NCBI GenBank assembly: GCA_021846065.1
Contig: JAJZCP010000031.1
Location: 1 to 10,337, forward strand
Direction: 5' to 3'
DNA: 10,337 bases
DNA from: Acidobacteriota bacterium
GTDB taxonomy: Bacteria; Acidobacteriota; Terriglobia; Terriglobales; Acidobacteriaceae
The notes below the pieces were generated by a model, which worked only from the letters and a program-made list of their open reading frames with translations, did no database searches and was not told the DNA's origin. A program made the translations under genes and the position numbers. This document shows, piece after piece, positions 7,233 to 10,337 of the stretch. The stretch's first letter is position 1; each line of letters opens with the position of its first letter.

Positions 7233-8500
7233 TGCGCAGCCTCCACCAACTCCAGCAGTACTCCATGCGCGCTTGCCGGATGCACAAACACATAGCGGTG
7301 TCCGCCCGCTCCCACCTGAATCTGCTCGTTTACCAGTCTCACGCCCTGCGCGCGCAGCCGTGCCACCACATCGTCCAGATCACGCACGCGCAGCGCCACA
7401 TGATGCAATCCCTCGCCACGACGCGCAACAAATCTGGCGATGGACGATTCCGCCTCCGTTGCCTCCAGCAGTTCAATGCGGCTTTCTCCCGCGGCCAGCA
7501 TCGTCACGCGCACACGTTCAGCGGCAATCGTCTCCCGTGGCTGCGGCTCCAGCCCCAGTGCTCGATAGAAACCCTCCGCCGCATCCAGCGAATGCACGGC
7601 AATTCCCAGATGATCGATCTGCGGACCCGACTCGCGCAAAGGACCCGACACGCGCAAATCTGCCGCTTGCTTCGCATTCTGCTTGCTTTGCTGCTGCCGA
7701 ACGCCGTCACGATCACAAGCAATCGCAAGCAACGCATCGAGCAGCGCGTCCACGCCTTCGCCGCTTGTCGCCACCGTCCGCACCATGGTTCGCGGAGCGC
7801 GTCCCGTCACCGTTTCCGTCAGTGCCTCAGCCGCAGCCATCTCCTGCTCCAGCTCATCCATCCCGTCGCGATCCGCCTTGTTCAGCGCCAGCACATCGGC
7901 AATCTCCAGCACGCCGGCCTTCATCGCCTGCACCGCATCGCCCATTCCCGGAGCCAGCACCAACGCAACCGCATCCACAAGCGGAACCACATCCACCTCG
8001 CCCTGGCCCACGCCCGTCGTCTCCACCAACAGCACATCCCAGCCCGCGCACTCGATGAGAGTCAGAGCATCTTCCGCCGCCGCCGCCACTCCGCCCAAAT
8101 GCCCCCGCGTCGCCATCGATCGGATGAAGACGCCATCCTCGCCGGCCATCGACTGCATACGAATCCGGTCACCCAGAATCGCCCCACCCGTCAGCGGACT
8201 GGATGGATCAATCGCCAGCACGGCGACCGATCTCCCGCGCTGCCGCAGCGCCCGCGTCAACCCCTCGACCAGCGTGCTTTTGCCCGCGCCCGGAGCGCCC
8301 GTCAACCCCAGCCGCACCGCTCGCCGCGACCACCCCTGCTGTGCCATAGACCGGCGACATGCTGCCACTAGCTCGGCAGCCTGGGTGTCTCCGCTTTCTA
8401 CCTGCGTCAGCGCGCGCGCCAGCGTCTTCCGATCCCTGGCCAGCAGCCGCTCCAGCATCGTCCCTCGCGGCTCTTCTCGCTTTTTCTCCTCGTGGCTCAT
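7229..8500 (-). CDS. Fusion of MeaB GTPase and methylmalonyl-CoA epimerase
   Basis: This 423-aa chain combines two functions of methylmalonyl-CoA metabolism. Residues about 15-262 are a MeaB/ArgK-type G3E GTPase, the chaperone that protects and loads B12-dependent methylmalonyl-CoA mutase: Walker A GAPGAGKST (68-76), DPSSPLTGGAILGDRIRM (98-115), ETTGVGQGEVD (160-170) and NKAD (207-210). A polar linker (about 262-292) leads to a vicinal-oxygen-chelate domain (about 295-423), methylmalonyl-CoA epimerase-like, which interconverts the (2S) and (2R) forms. It has metal-ligand candidates His297 (IDHLGIAV), Glu343 (RIELLEA), His367 (GLHHVAL) and Glu417 (VLLELVE). No stop or frameshift separates the domains. 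Start is uncertain: ATG 8500, 8506 and 8458 are possible; 8458 (GAGGG just upstream) still gives a complete MeaB. Frame beyond 8506 looks non-coding. Its stop overlaps tsaB. No mutase gene lies in the window. Confidence 0.9.
   Translation of the reverse strand: MSHEEKKREEPRGTMLERLLARDRKTLARALTQVESGDTQAAELVAACRRSMAQQGWSRRAVRLGLTGAPGAGKSTLVEGLTRALRQRGRSVAVLAIDPSSPLTGGAILGDRIRMQSMAGEDGVFIRSMATRGHLGGVAAAAEDALTLIECAGWDVLLVETTGVGQGEVDVVPLVDAVALVLAPGMGDAVQAMKAGVLEIADVLALNKADRDGMDELEQEMAAAEALTETVTGRAPRTMVRTVATSGEGVDALLDALLAIACDRDGVRQQQSKQNAKQAADLRVSGPLRESGPQIDHLGIAVHSLDAAEGFYRALGLEPQPRETIAAERVRVTMLAAGESRIELLEATEAESSIARFVARRGEGLHHVALRVRDLDDVVARLRAQGVRLVNEQIQVGAGGHRYVFVHPASAHGVLLELVEAAH
7623..7658. repeat. 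18-bp tandem duplication in the fusion-gene linker
   Basis: Two adjacent 18-bp units, GGACCCGACTCGCGCAAA (7623-7640) and GGACCCGACACGCGCAAA (7641-7658), differ at one base. In the minus-strand protein they encode the six-residue repeat LRVSGP-LRESGP, exactly at the end of the linker between the MeaB and epimerase domains. The unit length keeps the frame. Confidence 0.9.
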
Positions 8501-8614
8501 TTCCATTCCATCAGCCCAAGCATACTGGAGTTGCTTGCCGCCGGTCCTGACCTTGCCTTGTGGCGTTCTTACACTCGCGCAATATGCTTCATTACGCGAT
8601 TCTTTGTCCGCAAC

Positions 8615-8630
8615 AGGGAACGGTTTCCCT
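8615..8630. promoter_or_regulatory. Operator-like inverted repeat 1 in the divergent intergenic region
   Basis: AGGGAA-CGGT-TTCCCT is a 6-bp perfect inverted repeat with a 4-bp spacer. It lies about 115 bp from both divergent starts (meaB fusion 8500 and GH3 8746). Shape and size fit a dimeric repressor site, for example of the LacI type often found near glycosidase genes, but no cognate regulator is visible. Apart from this and the second repeat, the 245-bp region 8501-8745 shows no convincing sigma70 promoter. Confidence 0.35.
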
Positions 8631-8649
8631 ATCGGTTTGCGTATTTTGT

Positions 8650-8663
8650 TCAAACCTGTTTGA
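8650..8663. promoter_or_regulatory. Operator-like inverted repeat 2 in the divergent intergenic region
   Basis: TCAAAC-CT-GTTTGA is a perfect 14-bp palindrome with a 2-bp centre, 34 bp centre-to-centre from the first repeat. A -35-like TTGACT (8660-8665, 5 of 6 matches) overlaps its right arm, but no matching -10 is seen 16-18 bp on. Binding here could control the GH3 gene. The protein partner is unknown. Confidence 0.35.
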
Positions 8664-8730
8664 CTGAGTGACGCGCAGATCCTGCCAGAACATCCGCACC
8701 TCTGCCGCATTTCGCTGGTCATAAAAAATT

Positions 8731-8737
8731 AGAGGAG
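8731..8737 (+). promoter_or_regulatory. Ribosome binding site of the GH3 gene
   Basis: AGAGGAG, preceded by an A/T-rich stretch, lies 8 nt before ATG 8746. This strong Shine-Dalgarno match fixes the start of the open-ended glycosidase reading frame. Confidence 0.75.
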
Positions 8738-8745
8738 ACAGTCGT

Positions 8746-10337
8746 ATGTCTTTAACATCCCGATGGCAGCGCGCCGCCCGGCATTCCCTGCTGCTCGCCG
8801 CGCTCACCGCATCCTTTGCCGCTCCGCTTCTCGCCCAGTCCGTCCCCGTCGTCACCGGAGATGCCCGCGTCGACAAGCTGCTCAGCCAGATGACCCTTGA
8901 CGAAAAAATGGCGCTCATCCGCGGCGCTTCTGAAGATCCCGCCACCAATCAGGGCCAGGCCGGATATCTCACCGGAGTCCCCCGCCTGCACATTCCGCCG
9001 CTGCGCTTCTCCGACGGACCTCCCGGCATCCTCACCCGCTATCCTTCTCAGGCAGAGACAGCCACCATGGGTCTGGCCGCCACCTTCAGCCATGCCGATG
9101 CCGTCGCCAATGGCCAGGTCGTCGCGCGTGAAGCCAAAGCTCTCGGCATCGATGTCGTCCTCCAGCCCTTCATCAACATCGACCGCGACATCACCTTCGC
9201 CCGCGGCTACAACACCTACGGCGAAGACCCCGTCCTCACCGGCGACACCGCCGCCGCCTTCATCCGCGGCGTACAGGGCGAAGACGTCATGGCTCAGGCC
9301 AAGCACTACGTCGCCTATGACACCGACGGCGGCAATGTCTGGGTCGGCCAGCAGGCTCTGCACGAAATCTATGTCTCGCCCTTCATCGACGCGGTCCGCG
9401 TGGGTGTCTCATCGATCATGTGCTCCTACAACAAGGTCAACGGTATCGCTGCCTGCGGCAACCCGAACACCCTCGTCACCATCCTCCGCGATCAGGTCGG
9501 CTTCAAGGGTTTCGTCACCTCCGACTGGGGCGCGGTCCACGCGCCGGACTTCATCAACAACGGCCTCGACATGGAGATGCCCGGCCCTGGTCCCAAAGGC
9601 AGTCCGATGGGCGCAATGATCTTCTCCTTCTTCACCACCGACAAGCCGGAGCCGCCGAAGCCGCTCAAATTCAACACCGCCATGATGGCCGGCTTCTTCG
9701 GTCGCCCGCTGCCGGAAGAACCCCCGCAAAAGCCTTTTAATGCCGGCACCTTCGGCTCGGTCCGGGATGCGCATGTGAACTTCTGGAACCTCCGTCAGGA
9801 AGGCAAGCTCTCTGAGTCCACCATCACCCGCGCCGCCGGAACCGTCCTCTATGAGATGGACAAATTCGGCTATCTCGATCACCCCACCCCGGGCCAGCTT
9901 GCGCCCAAAGACCCGCCCGTCCACGCTGTCGAGGAGAACGCTCGCGTCATCCGCAAAACCGCGGAAGACGCCGCCGTGCTGCTCAAAAATGAAGGCTCCA
10001 TCCTGCCGCTCAGCTCCGCCAATCTCGCCTCCGTCGCCATGATCGGCCCCGGTGCAGGACAGACCGTCGCTATCGGCACGGCAGGCGAGCGTTCGATCGG
10101 CTTCCCCTGGCGTCAGATCGGCACCGTGCAGGCCATGCGCAAGCTCGATCCGGCGGTCAAGATCGACTACGCTGTCGAGGATGACATGACCGGCAAGCCC
10201 ATCCCCGCTGCGCTCTGGACCAACGCCGCCGGCAAGCCCGGTCTGATGCGCACCGCAAAGGACGGCAGCAAATCGACCGACGCCACGATTGACTTCACCG
10301 TGGCCAATCACAAAGCCCTTGCAGCCAACACTGAAGC
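8746..10337 (+). CDS. Secreted glycoside hydrolase family 3 protein (beta-glucosidase-like), 3' end outside the window
   Basis: The frame is open from ATG 8746 to the window edge (530 codons visible). A Sec signal peptide is clear: basic n-region (RWQRAARH), hydrophobic LLLAALTASFAAPL, and a likely cut after LLA near residue 30. GH3 enzymes release terminal sugars such as glucose or xylose from beta-linked oligosaccharides. The (beta/alpha)8 domain shows RFSDGPPGI (87-95), GYNTYGEDP (154-162), KH at 186-187 and the nucleophile Asp260 in GFVTSDWGAVH. The second domain begins with TAEDAAVLLKNEGSILPL (405-422), and the visible end (about 470-530) resembles the start of a PA14-type insert. An extra segment of roughly 55 residues rich in Pro, Phe and Met (about 283-340) follows LDMEMPG. 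The acid/base residue is probably beyond the window. Exact sugar specificity cannot be told. Two palindromes upstream may regulate it. Confidence 0.93.
   Translation, partial: MSLTSRWQRAARHSLLLAALTASFAAPLLAQSVPVVTGDARVDKLLSQMTLDEKMALIRGASEDPATNQGQAGYLTGVPRLHIPPLRFSDGPPGILTRYPSQAETATMGLAATFSHADAVANGQVVAREAKALGIDVVLQPFINIDRDITFARGYNTYGEDPVLTGDTAAAFIRGVQGEDVMAQAKHYVAYDTDGGNVWVGQQALHEIYVSPFIDAVRVGVSSIMCSYNKVNGIAACGNPNTLVTILRDQVGFKGFVTSDWGAVHAPDFINNGLDMEMPGPGPKGSPMGAMIFSFFTTDKPEPPKPLKFNTAMMAGFFGRPLPEEPPQKPFNAGTFGSVRDAHVNFWNLRQEGKLSESTITRAAGTVLYEMDKFGYLDHPTPGQLAPKDPPVHAVEENARVIRKTAEDAAVLLKNEGSILPLSSANLASVAMIGPGAGQTVAIGTAGERSIGFPWRQIGTVQAMRKLDPAVKIDYAVEDDMTGKPIPAALWTNAAGKPGLMRTAKDGSKSTDATIDFTVANHKALAANTE

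Noticed and set aside
7232..8663. Long plus-strand open frames (up to 379 and 326 codons) opposite the MeaB-epimerase gene
   Set aside because: Their products are low-complexity (His/Arg/Gln- or Ser/Ala/Pro-rich) as expected for antisense frames of high-GC genes, and the minus-strand frame carries clear family motifs.
8507..8722. N-terminal extension of the MeaB fusion frame
   Set aside because: The residues do not resemble MeaB N-termini, and the stretch covers the divergent regulatory region with both palindromes.
8752..10311. Minus-strand open frames of 203 and 300 codons inside the GH3 gene
   Set aside because: They are antisense shadows; the plus-strand frame from 8746 has a signal peptide, strong ribosome binding site and GH3 catalytic motifs throughout.
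1..10337. CRISPR, tRNA, rRNA, insertion sequence, phage or toxin-antitoxin signals
   Set aside because: No spaced direct repeats, cloverleaf, transposase or integrase motifs, or small paired genes of that kind were found on either strand.

Overview
The window looks like a chromosomal segment of a high-GC member of the Acidobacteriota, most likely class Terriglobia (relatives of Terriglobus, Granulicella or Edaphobacter). This is inferred from the overall protein flavour: a Tat-exported amidase, a large secreted GH3 glycosidase and an Asd/ArgC-like pseudoenzyme beside psd-pssA. No rRNA or marker gene is present to prove it. I see no tRNA, rRNA, CRISPR array, insertion sequence, integrase or phage gene, and coding density is high.

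Layout. Positions 1-30 hold the last codons of a plus-strand gene, closed by a strong hairpin terminator at 48-79. A two-gene plus-strand unit follows: an exported amidase-signature hydrolase (130-2001) and, three bases on, an OppF/DppF-type ABC ATPase (2005-2784). A convergent gap of about 180 bp (2785-2965) holds only two short hairpins. From 8500 down to 2966 seven genes lie on the minus strand. In transcription order they are a MeaB GTPase fused to a methylmalonyl-CoA epimerase, tsaB, a rimI-like acetyltransferase, a ydcH-like DUF465 protein, psd, pssA, and an aspartate-semialdehyde-dehydrogenase-like protein without the catalytic cysteine. Diverging from the fusion gene, a secreted GH3 glycosidase starts at 8746 and runs off the right edge. 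The 245-bp divergent intergenic region carries two operator-like palindromes.

How the genes work together. Psd and PssA are consecutive steps of phosphatidylethanolamine synthesis (PssA makes phosphatidylserine, Psd decarboxylates it). TsaB (tRNA t6A) and RimI (ribosomal protein acetylation) are a common bacterial pair. MeaB and the epimerase both serve B12-dependent methylmalonyl-CoA metabolism, and here they share one chain. The minus-strand genes are tightly coupled: four of the six junctions are 4-nt overlaps of the form NTGA, with start codons TTG, ATG, GTG and ATG. Breaks before ydcH (about 155 bp) and before psd (about 100 bp) suggest three transcription units or internal promoters.

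The most notable items are the MeaB-epimerase fusion with an 18-bp tandem duplication in its linker, the cysteine-less Asd-like protein in the phospholipid operon, the amidase with an extra GatC/AtzG-like N-terminal segment, and the paired palindromes before the GH3 gene. I found no clear evidence of an entirely new multi-gene system.
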